This document shows positions 14,865 to 22,671 of a stretch of DNA of 64,000 nt, one piece after another. Position 1 is the first letter of the stretch. Each line of letters begins with the position of its first letter. A model generated the notes under the pieces. That model was not told where the DNA came from. It searched no databases and saw nothing but the letters and a program-made list of their open reading frames with translations. This stretch comes from SG8-41 sp035649495 (GTDB lineage Bacteria; Pseudomonadota; Gammaproteobacteria; Burkholderiales; SG8-41), in contig DASRJL010000224.1 in the NCBI GenBank assembly GCA_035649495.1, positions 1 through 64,000 on the forward strand, given 5' to 3'. The translations under genes were made by a program, and so were the position numbers.

Positions 14865-16136
14865 TTAGATCGAGTACACCGGCTCTTCGAGCCCGTCGGC
14901 AAGGTGCTGTTGGGCCCATTCCTGAGGTTTGATGCTGCGCTCGAGCAGCACACCGGCGGCCCGCACGCGCTGCATGCCCGCATTCAGCGCCGGGGGCTCG
15001 ACGCCTTGCTGCAGGCCGGCGGCCGCCTCCAGCAGCATGCGGCGCGCCATGACGATCCCGCGGTCCGTGGGGAGCAGCTTCTCGCGCTCGAAGTCCTGGA
15101 TCGGCCCCATGCTCTCCTGCAGCGAAGCGTCCTGCATCGCGAAGCCGAACACGCCGCTGAAGGCGCGCTTTTCCCTTTGCGCACGGCGGTCGATGAGGTA
15201 GTCGTTGTCCTTGTTCGCTCGCGAGCGGAACGTGCCGGAGTCCACCTCGCAGTGGAGGCCCTTGCCGGCCTGCATGTCGCGGCGCTCATCGGTGCCGAGC
15301 GGCCGGTCGGGGCGGTAGCTGATGCTCCAGGCCCAGCAGTTCTCGTCGTCGATCGGTACCCACACGTGCCCGCCGAGCGAGTGCTCGCCAAAAGGCGGGA
15401 TCAGCGTGAACCAGGGAAACAGCCACTGGGTGATGCGCCAGTAGTAGGAATCGGGCTCGCCGTTCCTGCGGCCGAACAGCGTCAACCCGAAGTCGGTCTT
15501 CTCGATCTCGAACACCACGTTGCCGTCGGCCTTGATGTAGTCGTTGGCCTTGCAATTCCTGAACATCGGGTCGTGGTCGACCTCGTAGCGGTGAACGTAG
15601 GTAACGTGGCTCGTGTCGATGCCGCCCTCCATCGCCTGCAGGTAGTTCGATTCCTGCAGGCGCTTCGAGACGAACACGTGGCTCGCCGGCAGCGCGCACC
15701 ACTCGACCTCGGGAGGCGCCGGGCGCTTGTCCTGCGGACCCATGTAAGCCCACACGATCCCTGCCCTCTCGATGCACGGGTAGGCCTTGATGCGCATTCG
15801 TTCACAGACCTGCGGCGCCGAAGGGACCTCGACGCAGTCGCCGTCGCGGTTGAACTTCAGGCCGTGGTAGGAGCAGCGGATGCCGTTCTCCTCGTTGCGC
15901 CCGAAGAAAAGCGACGCACCGCGGTGCGTGCAGAACTCGTCGATCAGTCCGGGCTGGCCCGAGGTGTCGCGGAACGCGAGCAGCCTCTCGCCCAGGATCT
16001 GCACCCGCACCTGCGGGCCGTCGGGTTTCGCGATCTCGTCGCTCAGCAGCGCCGGCACCCAATAGCGCCGCAACAGCACGCCCATCGGCGTGCCGGGGCC
16101 GGTGCGCACCAGAGTTTCCGCCGTTTGCCCGTCCAT
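14865..16136 (-). CDS. Rieske-type aromatic-ring or C-H oxygenase, alpha subunit (423 aa)
   Basis: Rieske [2Fe-2S] ligands are Cys69, His71, Cys88 and His91 (C-x-H-x16-C-x2-H). The mononuclear iron site region is GGIDTSHVTYVH, with Asp174, His177 and His182. The layout resembles phthalate 4,5-dioxygenase and related Rieske monooxygenases that use a separate reductase. The substrate is unknown, and no reductase or ferredoxin gene is nearby. The N-terminus has no signal peptide. A heptamer array abuts the end of the gene. Confidence 0.9.
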   Translation of the reverse strand: MDGQTAETLVRTGPGTPMGVLLRRYWVPALLSDEIAKPDGPQVRVQILGERLLAFRDTSGQPGLIDEFCTHRGASLFFGRNEENGIRCSYHGLKFNRDGDCVEVPSAPQVCERMRIKAYPCIERAGIVWAYMGPQDKRPAPPEVEWCALPASHVFVSKRLQESNYLQAMEGGIDTSHVTYVHRYEVDHDPMFRNCKANDYIKADGNVVFEIEKTDFGLTLFGRRNGEPDSYYWRITQWLFPWFTLIPPFGEHSLGGHVWVPIDDENCWAWSISYRPDRPLGTDERRDMQAGKGLHCEVDSGTFRSRANKDNDYLIDRRAQREKRAFSGVFGFAMQDASLQESMGPIQDFEREKLLPTDRGIVMARRMLLEAAAGLQQGVEPPALNAGMQRVRAAGVLLERSIKPQEWAQQHLADGLEEPVYSI

Positions 16137-16188
16137 GACCCTGACCCTGCAGCTCCGGAAGGTCGCGGCGACGCCGAGCCGGGCGGTA

Positions 16189-16659
16189 TTACGCCGCCGC
16201 CGGCAGCCTGAATCCCTGGCGCGCTATCAACTTCCATGCGCCGTCCTGCTTTTGCCAAAGCTGGAGGGCGCCGATGCGGGTGGTCGTCTGCTTGCCGTCG
16301 AGCTCGGATTCGCCCAGGTAGATGTGGCGCGCGATGGCCGCATTGCCGACCACGGCCACTTTCAGCTCCGGAAAAGTGAGCGACTTGACGATCGTCTTGC
16401 GGGTCACTACCCCGTTGATGAATTGCTCCTTGGTCTCGACCCGACCGTCCGAATGGCCGTAGCTGACCTGCGCGGCCGTTACCTGCTCCAGTCTAGCCTT
16501 GTCGGCCTCGAACTGAGCCTTGCGCAGGATCTCGATGGCTTGAGCGACTGCCGCCTCGTCGGCGGCGGACTGAGCGCTCGTGGAAGCGCTGGCCAGGAGA
16601 CCGGAAGCACCGAGAGCAAATGCGCTTGCAACCGCGAAATCACGACGAGATACGTTCAT
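16189..16659 (-). CDS. Secreted NTF2-like protein with Tat-type signal (156 aa)
   Basis: A twin-arginine-like leader, NVSRRDFAVASAFALG, occupies the first 30 residues. An NTF2/SnoaL-like or DUF4440-like domain follows, with ILRKAQFEADKARLEQV, VSYGHSDGRVETKEQFI and ALQLWQKQDGAWKLIARQGF. Such domains bind small ligands or act as isomerases or hydrolases. The ATG at 16659 is supported by AAGGAGAAG just upstream. A shorter relative without a leader is at 52915; both share YxHSSGR/YGHSDGR and the closing W-x-x-I segment. It is upstream of the Rieske gene on the same strand. Confidence 0.83.
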   Translation of the reverse strand: MNVSRRDFAVASAFALGASGLLASASTSAQSAADEAAVAQAIEILRKAQFEADKARLEQVTAAQVSYGHSDGRVETKEQFINGVVTRKTIVKSLTFPELKVAVVGNAAIARHIYLGESELDGKQTTTRIGALQLWQKQDGAWKLIARQGFRLPAAA

Positions 16660-16691
16660 GGTCTTCTCCTTGACAGGGTAGACGGCGTTAA

Positions 16692-16770
16692 GAGTACCTA
16701 ACAAATGAGGCGATGCTCCCCTCATGCTCCCCTACATCAGGGCGCCTATCCTTCACCTTGACAGGCGCTC
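16692..16770 (-). repeat. Interspersed hairpin repeat, copy A
   Basis: Read on the minus strand, this stretch matches 46554-46623: GAGCGCCTGTC, a loop, GGATAGGCGCCCTGATG, AGGGGAGCAT, then CTCATTTGTTAGGTACTC. Copy A holds an extra 14 or so bases from a second GGGGAGCAT. The hairpin arms GCGCCTATC and GACAGGCGC pair with one G-U. It lies between divergent genes. Confidence 0.8.
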
Positions 16771-16850
16771 TAAGGCGCGGGTCAACGGCGCTACAATGCA
16801 CCCGCTGCGGCATAGTCTGCAAGGCCTGTGAAAGTTGTAGGGAATCCATC

Positions 16851-18155
16851 ATGCTGACCGACCGGTACGACCTGCCCTTGTCCACGGGCTTCACCGCCGC
16901 GCGGGATGCCTACGTTCAGGGCCTCGATCTGGCGCTGACTCTCTACCCCGGCGCGGTCGAGGCCTTTGACCGCGCCCTCGCCGCTGATCCCAGTTTCGCC
17001 CTGGCCCATGCCGGCAAGGCCCAGGTCCTGATGCGCGAAGGCAAAGCCGCGGCGGCGCGGGCGGCCCTGGCGGAGGCCAGGGGCCTGGCCGCCGGTCTGC
17101 CGGCGCGCGACGCCGGTCATATCGGGTTTTTTGATCTCGCCTTCGCGGGCCGGACCGACGACGCGATTGCCGCGTTGTACGCGCATCTCGCGGAATGGCC
17201 GCGCGACGCCCTGATGGTCGCCACGGCCGCGAACCCGAACGGCGTGATTGGCGGCTCCGGCCGCGTCGGACAGAAGCGCCGGATCGCGGTCCTGCTCGAC
17301 AGCCTCGCCCCGCATTACGGCGACGATTACTGGTTCCTGTCCTATCACGCCATCGCCCTGTCCGAGGATGGGCAGTTCGCGGCCGCCCGACCGTTGATCG
17401 AGCGATCGGTGAAGCTGAACCAAAAAAACGCGCATGGCGCGCACGGCATCGCGCATGTCTCTTACGAGAGCGGCGATGCGGACGCGGGCAGGAGCTTTCT
17501 TTCGTCCTGGCTCGCCACCTATCCGAAGGACGGGGCTTTCCACGGTCATTTGAGCTGGCATCTCGCCCTCTTCGAGCTTGGGGCGGGGAATTGGGAGGCG
17601 GCGCTTCGGCTCTATCGCGAGGCCATCGTCCTCGATCGGCACAGCGGTGGGCCGCAACAGAAAATGACCGATGGGGCAGCCTTCTTATGGCGCTCCGAGC
17701 TCGCCGGCCAACCGCGCGATGCCGCCGCCTGGCGGGCCCTGTACGAGTATGCGAAGAGCGAGCTGCCCCGGCCGGGCCCCGGGCTCGCCGACCTGCACGT
17801 CATCCTGGCGCAGGCCGTAACGGGTGATGATGCCGCGCTCGATGTCCGTGTCCGCCAGATGGAGGATCTGGCGCGCGAGGGGCGGTATCCCTCCGGCACA
17901 TACCTTCCGGAGCTGTCGCGCGGCTTCGTGGCGTTCGAGCGCGGGGATTTTCCTGCGGCGATCGCGGCGCTCGCCCCGCTCGTCGGCGAGGACGAACGCA
18001 TCGGCGGCAGCCGCGCGCAGCACGACCTGATCGAATTCACATTGCTGAAAGCCTGTCTCAACGCCGGGCGGTTGGAGGAGGCGCGGCGCCTGCTTGCCGC
18101 GCGGCGGCCGCGTGCTTTCGGCGTTCCCGTCGCGATGGCTGCGGCGGTACGGTAA
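16851..18155 (+). CDS. Tetratricopeptide-repeat protein, TTC38-like (434 aa)
   Basis: A helical repeat protein from end to end. Segments include AVEAFDRALAADPSFALAHAG (about 38-58), a region about APHYGDDYWFLSYHAIALSE and LIERSVKLNQKNAHGAHGI, then GAGNWEAALRLYREAI. The order resembles the TTC38 family of proteins of about 450 residues, whose function is unknown. No signal peptide is seen. The ATG at 16851 is chosen with TAGGGA upstream; the longer open frame would translate repeat copy A. The protein is likely cytoplasmic and may mediate protein contacts. Confidence 0.78.
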   Translation: MLTDRYDLPLSTGFTAARDAYVQGLDLALTLYPGAVEAFDRALAADPSFALAHAGKAQVLMREGKAAAARAALAEARGLAAGLPARDAGHIGFFDLAFAGRTDDAIAALYAHLAEWPRDALMVATAANPNGVIGGSGRVGQKRRIAVLLDSLAPHYGDDYWFLSYHAIALSEDGQFAAARPLIERSVKLNQKNAHGAHGIAHVSYESGDADAGRSFLSSWLATYPKDGAFHGHLSWHLALFELGAGNWEAALRLYREAIVLDRHSGGPQQKMTDGAAFLWRSELAGQPRDAAAWRALYEYAKSELPRPGPGLADLHVILAQAVTGDDAALDVRVRQMEDLAREGRYPSGTYLPELSRGFVAFERGDFPAAIAALAPLVGEDERIGGSRAQHDLIEFTLLKACLNAGRLEEARRLLAARRPRAFGVPVAMAAAVR

Positions 18156-18167
18156 ATAGGTTCTGAC

Positions 18168-19025
18168 TCAGCCGACCTGCCGCATTGCGGCCGCCAGTTT
18201 ATCGAGAGTGGCGAGCGTCTTGTCCTTGTCCTCCGAGGCAATGGAGAAGATGACGCGCTCGATGCCCGCGTCGCGGTAGCGCTTCAGGGTATCGGGCTCG
18301 GCCGGCGGGTTGAACGTAGTGATCGGGATCGCCGCCGGATCCCGCCCGGCCGCTCTTGCCATCTCACGAAACGCCGGCAGGTGCGCGAGAACGTCCTTCT
18401 CCCCGTATTCGGGACGCATCGCGTGCGGCATCCAGCCGTCGCCGAACGCGACCGCGCGCCGCGCACCGTGCGGGTACATGCCCCCGACGATGACCGGCAG
18501 CGGCTTCTGCACCGGCTTCGGCCAGGTCATCATCGGGCCGAACCTGACGTGCGTCCCGTTGAACTCCGGCTTCGGCTTGCTCCAGATCTCGCGCATCGCC
18601 CGGACGCGTTCCTCCATCAGTTTGAAGCGGCCCTTGAAATCGGTCGTGCCGTGGTTCGCCATCTCGTCCTCGTTCCAGCCGGCGCCGATGCCGAAGAGGA
18701 AGCGGCCCCTGGAGATCTGGTCGAGGCTCGCCACCGACTTCGCCGTCTGGATGGGATCACGCTGCACGACGAGGCAGATGCCGGTGCCGACCTTGAGCTT
18801 CTTCGTCACCGCGGCAGCCGCCGTCAGCGTCACGAAGGGATCCATCACATCGTAGTATTTTTTCGGCAGCTCGCCGCCTTGCGGGTAGGGCGATTTGCGG
18901 GTCAGCGGAATGTGGCTGTGCTCCGGCGCCCACAGGCTTTCAAAGCCGCGCTCCTCGAGCGCCGTGCCGATCTCGACCGGCCCGATCGAATAGTCGGTGA
19001 AGAAGATCGCGATGCCGTAGTTCAT
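18168..19025 (-). CDS. LLM-class flavin-dependent oxidoreductase (285 aa)
   Basis: Luciferase-like TIM barrel that uses FMN or F420. Landmarks are GFESLWAPEHSHIPL near the N-terminus, a VTKKLKVGTGI strand and LDQISRGRFLFGIGAGWNEDE. HGARRAVAFGDGW is near residue 195. Many annotated members are called F420-dependent, but the cofactor cannot be settled by eye. GGAGGG lies 6 bases before the ATG at 19025. The gene is convergent with the TPR gene, only 12 bases apart. Its substrate is unknown. Confidence 0.87.
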   Translation of the reverse strand: MNYGIAIFFTDYSIGPVEIGTALEERGFESLWAPEHSHIPLTRKSPYPQGGELPKKYYDVMDPFVTLTAAAAVTKKLKVGTGICLVVQRDPIQTAKSVASLDQISRGRFLFGIGAGWNEDEMANHGTTDFKGRFKLMEERVRAMREIWSKPKPEFNGTHVRFGPMMTWPKPVQKPLPVIVGGMYPHGARRAVAFGDGWMPHAMRPEYGEKDVLAHLPAFREMARAAGRDPAAIPITTFNPPAEPDTLKRYRDAGIERVIFSIASEDKDKTLATLDKLAAAMRQVG

Positions 19026-19037
19026 TTCTTTCCCTCC

Positions 19038-19068
19038 GTCATGCGTCATGGGTCATGATCAGCCGTCA
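19038..19068. repeat. Short heptamer array before the third 80-bp element
   Basis: GTCATGC GTCATGG GTCATGA then a degenerate TCAGCCGTCAA. It lies upstream of the LLM gene start, and the 80-bp element follows 28 bases later. Confidence 0.85.
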
Positions 19069-19096
19069 AGCGGCTTCCCCTATGCACTCCGTGACT

Positions 19097-19176
19097 CGTG
19101 CGACGCCGTGTGATCCCGGTAGCGCGCGCTGTGCTTTTGAAGCGCGCATGTCTGGGAGAGCGCGGATCGAATGCAG
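19097..19176 (+). repeat. 80-bp interspersed palindromic element, copy 3 of 3
   Basis: Matches 391-470 and 3791-3870 with a few substitutions, such as CTGTGCTTTTGAAGCGCGCATG. The GCGCGC arms are kept. It lies between the LLM gene start and the end of the PhyH gene. Confidence 0.8.
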
Positions 19177-19211
19177 CCCATCAGATCCATCGTAGACTAC
19201 TGCTCTTCACT

Positions 19212-20108
19212 CTAATCGTACGCCGCCCCCGCGCCCTGGGCGGCGAAGATCGAGCGGTAGCCGACCTGGTCCCAGCGCGGCGGCAGGCGGGCCGGATACG
19301 GCTCCATGTGGACGTGCAGGGGCTCCTCGCCTCGCACCAGCACGCCCGTGCGCTTCGTCGGCGACGGCGCCGGCGTGATCGGCAGCGTGTCGGCCGCGGA
19401 GTACACGTTGAGGAGCAGCGGCCGTAGACGCTCCGAGGAGCTGGCGGCCGACCCGTGCACCACGCGGCAGTGGAGCAGCACGACCGTGCCTGCCGGCCCG
19501 TTGAGCTCGGCGAGCCGGTCGACCGGCAGCGTCGCAGCGTCGCGCGCCGAGAGGGCACCGGTCCAGCGGCCCGCGTCGTCGAAATGCTCGAAGATCGGTC
19601 CGCGGTGAGAGCCGGCCAGCGCGGTCAGCGGGCCCTCCTCGGAGCCGGTGTCCTCGAGGTAGACGCCGAAGGTGAGCACGCCGAAGCTCGTGTGCGGCCA
19701 CGCCGGGATGTCCTGGTGCCATTGCACCGCGTCGCTCCCCTCCGACCACTTGAAGTTCAGCTTCGAGCTGTGGAAACGCAGGTCCGGGCCGAGCACGTCC
19801 GCGACGAGATCGACCACGGCCGGATCCTGCGCGAACGCCCACAGCTCGGGATGCTGATCCACGGCCTTGCGCAGGCGGCGGATGTTCGGCTTTTCGGCGG
19901 AGTGATCCGGCGCCAGGTCGAACTGATCGTCGGAGGCCGCGAGCGCCCGCGACTCCTCGACCTTGGCGGCGACGACCGCCCGGAGCCGGTCGAGCCACTT
20001 GGCGCCGACGTAGCGCGGCACGACCAGGAAACCGTCCTCGAAGTAGCGCTCGCGCGCCCGCCGGTCCAGCACCAGCGGGCTCCTCTCCAGCACCCGTTCG
20101 TCCTTCAT
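19212..20108 (-). CDS. Phytanoyl-CoA dioxygenase (PhyH) family protein (298 aa)
   Basis: Fe(II)/2OG dioxygenase-like protein. The metal ligands are His131 and Asp133 in AVQWHQDIPAWPH, with His218 in CRVVHGSAA; the following Arg is in ERLRPLLLNVY. FEDGFLVVPRYV near residue 23 is the typical N-terminal strand. Family members hydroxylate many substrates including CoA thioesters and phosphonates. The substrate is unknown here. A GAGG site precedes the ATG. Heptamer arrays flank the upstream side. Confidence 0.87.
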   Translation of the reverse strand: MKDERVLERSPLVLDRRARERYFEDGFLVVPRYVGAKWLDRLRAVVAAKVEESRALAASDDQFDLAPDHSAEKPNIRRLRKAVDQHPELWAFAQDPAVVDLVADVLGPDLRFHSSKLNFKWSEGSDAVQWHQDIPAWPHTSFGVLTFGVYLEDTGSEEGPLTALAGSHRGPIFEHFDDAGRWTGALSARDAATLPVDRLAELNGPAGTVVLLHCRVVHGSAASSSERLRPLLLNVYSAADTLPITPAPSPTKRTGVLVRGEEPLHVHMEPYPARLPPRWDQVGYRSIFAAQGAGAAYD

Positions 20109-20129
20109 TGCGAACCTCTTTCAACACCC

Positions 20130-20190
20130 GTCATGCGTCATGGGTCAGGCGTCAGGCGTAATAATACCCGTCATGCGTCATCGGTCATGC
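20130..20190. repeat. Heptamer array, forward orientation, arm 1 of an inverted pair
   Basis: GTCATGC GTCATGG GTCAGGC GTCAGGC, spacer GTAATAATACCC, then GTCATGC GTCATCG GTCATGC. The array at 20232-20303 has the opposite orientation, so the two could pair. Confidence 0.9.
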
Positions 20191-20231
20191 GCCATAGATA
20201 AATGGGGCCGGCCGCTGCTCTGGTTTTCCAC

Positions 20232-20303
20232 GCCTGACCGCTGACGCCTGACCACTGACGGGTTTTAGAAGGCACGCATGACCCCTGACGCATGACCCAT
20301 GAC
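20232..20303. repeat. Heptamer array, reverse orientation, arm 2 of an inverted pair
   Basis: GCCTGAC CGCTGAC GCCTGAC CACTGAC, a 16-base break GGGTTTTAGAAGGCAC, then GCATGAC CCCTGAC GCATGAC CCATGAC. It is 41 bases from the forward array. Confidence 0.9.
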
Positions 20304-20365
20304 GGGGGTTAACCGCGGCTGCTGCATAATGCGTCCCAGCTCTCGGAGAGCACGAGGACGTCATA

Positions 20366-20866
20366 TTGCCACCTTCTGACATCGCGCAGGCTGTCGACGG
20401 CATTCGTTATTCCGGTTTTGTCGTACTGCCGGCGTATATCGATCCGAACGGTCACATGAACATCGGCTACTACGCCGTGCTCTTCGACAAGGCTCTCGAT
20501 CTCCCCTGGGACATGCTCGGCCTGGGTTCTGCGAGCATCGAAGCAACCGGCCGCAGCTCGTTTGCGCTGGAATCTCACGTCACCTACCAGCACGAGCTGC
20601 GCGAAGGCGATCCGCTAGCTTTCACTTTTCAGTTGATCGACTTCGACGCGAAGCGCATACACTACTTCATGACCATGCTGCACGCGCGCGAGCGCTGGCT
20701 GGCAGCCACCTCCGAATCGATCTCGATCTGCATCGACATGACGACGCGGCGCAGCGCCACCTGGCCCGACGACAGGCTTGCGCGCCTGCGAGTCCTGCAC
20801 GAAGCGCATTCGCGGCGCCCGCGACCGGCGGAAATCGGGCGCGTCATCGGCATACGCCGGCAGTGA
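20366..20866 (+). CDS. Hot-dog fold thioesterase, 4HBT/FcbC-like (166 aa)
   Basis: Acyl-CoA thioesterase-like protein. LPAYIDPNGHMNIGYYAVLFDKAL (about 22-45) matches the active-site helix of 4-hydroxybenzoyl-CoA thioesterase relatives. SFALESHVTYQHELREGDPL and VHYF-like strands follow. The start is a TTG at 20366 with GAGGA 7 bases upstream; no in-frame ATG would give a full N-terminus. It probably releases CoA from a short acyl chain in the cytoplasm. The following 150 bases lack a gene. Confidence 0.82.
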   Translation: MPPSDIAQAVDGIRYSGFVVLPAYIDPNGHMNIGYYAVLFDKALDLPWDMLGLGSASIEATGRSSFALESHVTYQHELREGDPLAFTFQLIDFDAKRIHYFMTMLHARERWLAATSESISICIDMTTRRSATWPDDRLARLRVLHEAHSRRPRPAEIGRVIGIRRQ

Positions 20867-20998
20867 ACGAGGGCGTGGAGGCGGCGCGTCGTCCGCGCGC
20901 TCGCCTTAAGAACTGCGATTTCAGGCAGAAAACTGCGGCTCTAAGGTGGCCTGAGAGCGATGCTTGACCCTGTTATCTTGTATTATCAATTAGTTGTC

Positions 20999-21011
20999 GG
21001 GGTCAGACCCC
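20999..21011. promoter_or_regulatory. Perfect palindrome GGGGTCAGACCCC next to the ribosome site
   Basis: Six bases on each side pair around a central A. It ends right before AGGAAGG, the ribosome binding site of the next gene. This word is often seen in REP-like sequences of proteobacteria (recollection). It could be an operator or a repeat scar. Confidence 0.45.
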
Positions 21012-21025
21012 AGGAAGGCTTTTCA

Positions 21026-21952
21026 ATGAAGGTTTGTGTAGTGGGTGCTGGTGGAGTAGGGGGCCTGCTCGCCGCCGTGCTGCGGAAGGCGGGAGTCGAC
21101 GTCAGTCTGTTGGTAACCGAACGGCACGCGAAGGCGATCAGGAGCAACGGGCTGGCCGTGATCGCCCCGGATGGTCGATTCAGCGTGGAAATTCGGGCGG
21201 AGACCGATCCGCGTGCAATCGGGACCTGCGACGTCGTCGTCGTGACCGCGAAGATGTGGGCCGTCGAAGCGCTTGCGCCCACGCTCAAGCCGCTGCTCGA
21301 GGAAAACACCGCCGTCATTCCGGTCCAGAACGGCATCGATGCGCCCGGGTTACTCGCCAAGGCTCTCGGCTGGGAGCACGTCGTCTATGGCTCCGCGTCG
21401 ATGAACGCCGCCATCGAGGAGCCCGGCGTCATCCGTCAGAAAAATCCGGCGTACGGGTTCACCGTGGCCGAGGCGCCAGGACGGGAATCCGCCAGACTCG
21501 CCGAGGTGAAGAAGACCTTCGGAGCTGCGGGCGTTCCGGTCGAAATCGGCAACGATGGCCCCGCCCTGCTGTGGGACAAGTTCATCGGACTGGTTTCGAA
21601 CAGCTCGCTGTGCGCGCTCACCCGATCACCCATGGGCGTGGTGCAGAAAGACGATGAGTGCTGGGCGCTCTACACAGCTGTCTTCAACGAGGCCGTTGCG
21701 ACGGGGCGTGCGGTGGGCATTTCGCTGCCCGCGGAGAAGGTAGAGGCGCGGCTCGCGCGTGCGCGAACATCGCCGCCGATGGTGATCCCCTCCATGGCCG
21801 TCGATCTGATGGCGGGCAATCGCCTGGAGTATCCGTGGCTGGGCGGTCGAGTGAGGGAGCTGGGAAGGGAACACGGCATCCCTACGCCGGCGAATGATTT
21901 CATCGGGGCTGCGTTGAAGCCGTTTTTGTCCGGGAAGGCACCAGCAGCGTAA
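21026..21952 (+). CDS. Ketopantoate reductase-family NADPH oxidoreductase (308 aa)
   Basis: The N-terminal Rossmann fold begins MKVCVVGAGGVGGLLAAVL. VVVVTAKMWAVEALAPTLKPLL and VIPVQNGID are the usual ApbA/PanE landmarks. The C-terminal ApbA_C helical domain contains LLWDKFIGLVSNSSLCALTR and PWLGGRVRELGREHGIPTP. The conserved Lys is in LWDKF. It may be a 2-dehydropantoate reductase or a paralogue acting on another 2-keto or 3-hydroxy acid; catabolic surroundings favour the latter. AGGAAGG supports the ATG at 21026. Confidence 0.87.
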   Translation: MKVCVVGAGGVGGLLAAVLRKAGVDVSLLVTERHAKAIRSNGLAVIAPDGRFSVEIRAETDPRAIGTCDVVVVTAKMWAVEALAPTLKPLLEENTAVIPVQNGIDAPGLLAKALGWEHVVYGSASMNAAIEEPGVIRQKNPAYGFTVAEAPGRESARLAEVKKTFGAAGVPVEIGNDGPALLWDKFIGLVSNSSLCALTRSPMGVVQKDDECWALYTAVFNEAVATGRAVGISLPAEKVEARLARARTSPPMVIPSMAVDLMAGNRLEYPWLGGRVRELGREHGIPTPANDFIGAALKPFLSGKAPAA

Positions 21953-21975
21953 ATCCAGCAGTTCCAGATACGGTC

Positions 21976-22626
21976 TCAACGTCTGGTAAATGGTGTGTTC
22001 CCCGCGGTCCCACCGGGCTTTGCCTGGCTTCCAGGTGCGCTATTTCCCCCGCGGATGAATTCTTCAAGCGCATCGCGGCACTTCTGCCAGTTGCCGCTCG
22101 CATGCTCCCATTCGGCGATCGCCTTGTTCCAGTCGGCGCGCGCCTGGTTCCAGATGGTTTTTGCATTTTCCCACTGGACGGTTGCCGTATCGCGTTCGGC
22201 GCTGGCTTTCGCGAGAGCGTCTTCGAGCTCTCTTCGCCTGCTCGTGTCCGCGTTGATCAGCTCATCGAGAGCGTCGGACGCGGCGTTGTATGCCGCTTCC
22301 CGCTCGGTTCGCTTCTTATGCCGTTCTTCCAATGCCCTGGCATCTTCGGTGCGTACCCTGAAATACTCCGCGTCCACCTGCTCCCAGTCGGTACGTACTT
22401 GAGTCCATTGGGCGCGGGCTTTCTCGTATTCCGGGCTGGCATTGTCCAGCTTGTCGCGCGCGCGTTCCCATTCTTCGCGTGCCTTGTAATAGTCGCTGCG
22501 AGTCCTTTCCCATTCTGCGCGGGCCAGCTCCCGTTCAGCGTCAGCCTGGAAATCCTCCGCGTCGCCCCTGTCGCGCTCGGCGCGCGCGCTGGTGAGGGCG
22601 GCTTCAAGTTCTGCTCGCGTGGCCAT
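21976..22626 (-). CDS. Coiled-coil protein with Trp/Ala heptads (216 aa)
   Basis: I recognise no family. Nearly the whole protein is a predicted long helix of Glu, Arg, Ala and Asp. Large residues recur exactly every seven positions: Trp39, Tyr46, Trp53, Leu60, Tyr67, Trp74, Trp81, Tyr88, and again Trp152, Trp159, Trp166, Trp173, Trp180, Leu187. Three positions after each stands a small residue: Thr, Ala, Ala, Ala, Ala, Val, Val, Val in the first block and Ala, Ala, Ala, Ala, Cys in the second. This is a regular a/d heptad with aromatic a and small d residues. The tail after 190 is Gly/Pro/Ser-rich. No signal peptide is seen. It is divergent from the MFS gene, 45 bases apart. Confidence 0.72.
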   Translation of the reverse strand: MATRAELEAALTSARAERDRGDAEDFQADAERELARAEWERTRSDYYKAREEWERARDKLDNASPEYEKARAQWTQVRTDWEQVDAEYFRVRTEDARALEERHKKRTEREAAYNAASDALDELINADTSRRRELEDALAKASAERDTATVQWENAKTIWNQARADWNKAIAEWEHASGNWQKCRDALEEFIRGGNSAPGSQAKPGGTAGNTPFTRR

Positions 22627-22671
22627 GGTTGTTACCCTATGCGATAAAGAGGGGAGTGTAACGGATAGAAC

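Noticed and set aside
16713..16850. Extended N-terminus of the TPR protein
   Set aside because: It would translate repeat copy A, and the ATG at 16851 has its own ribosome site.
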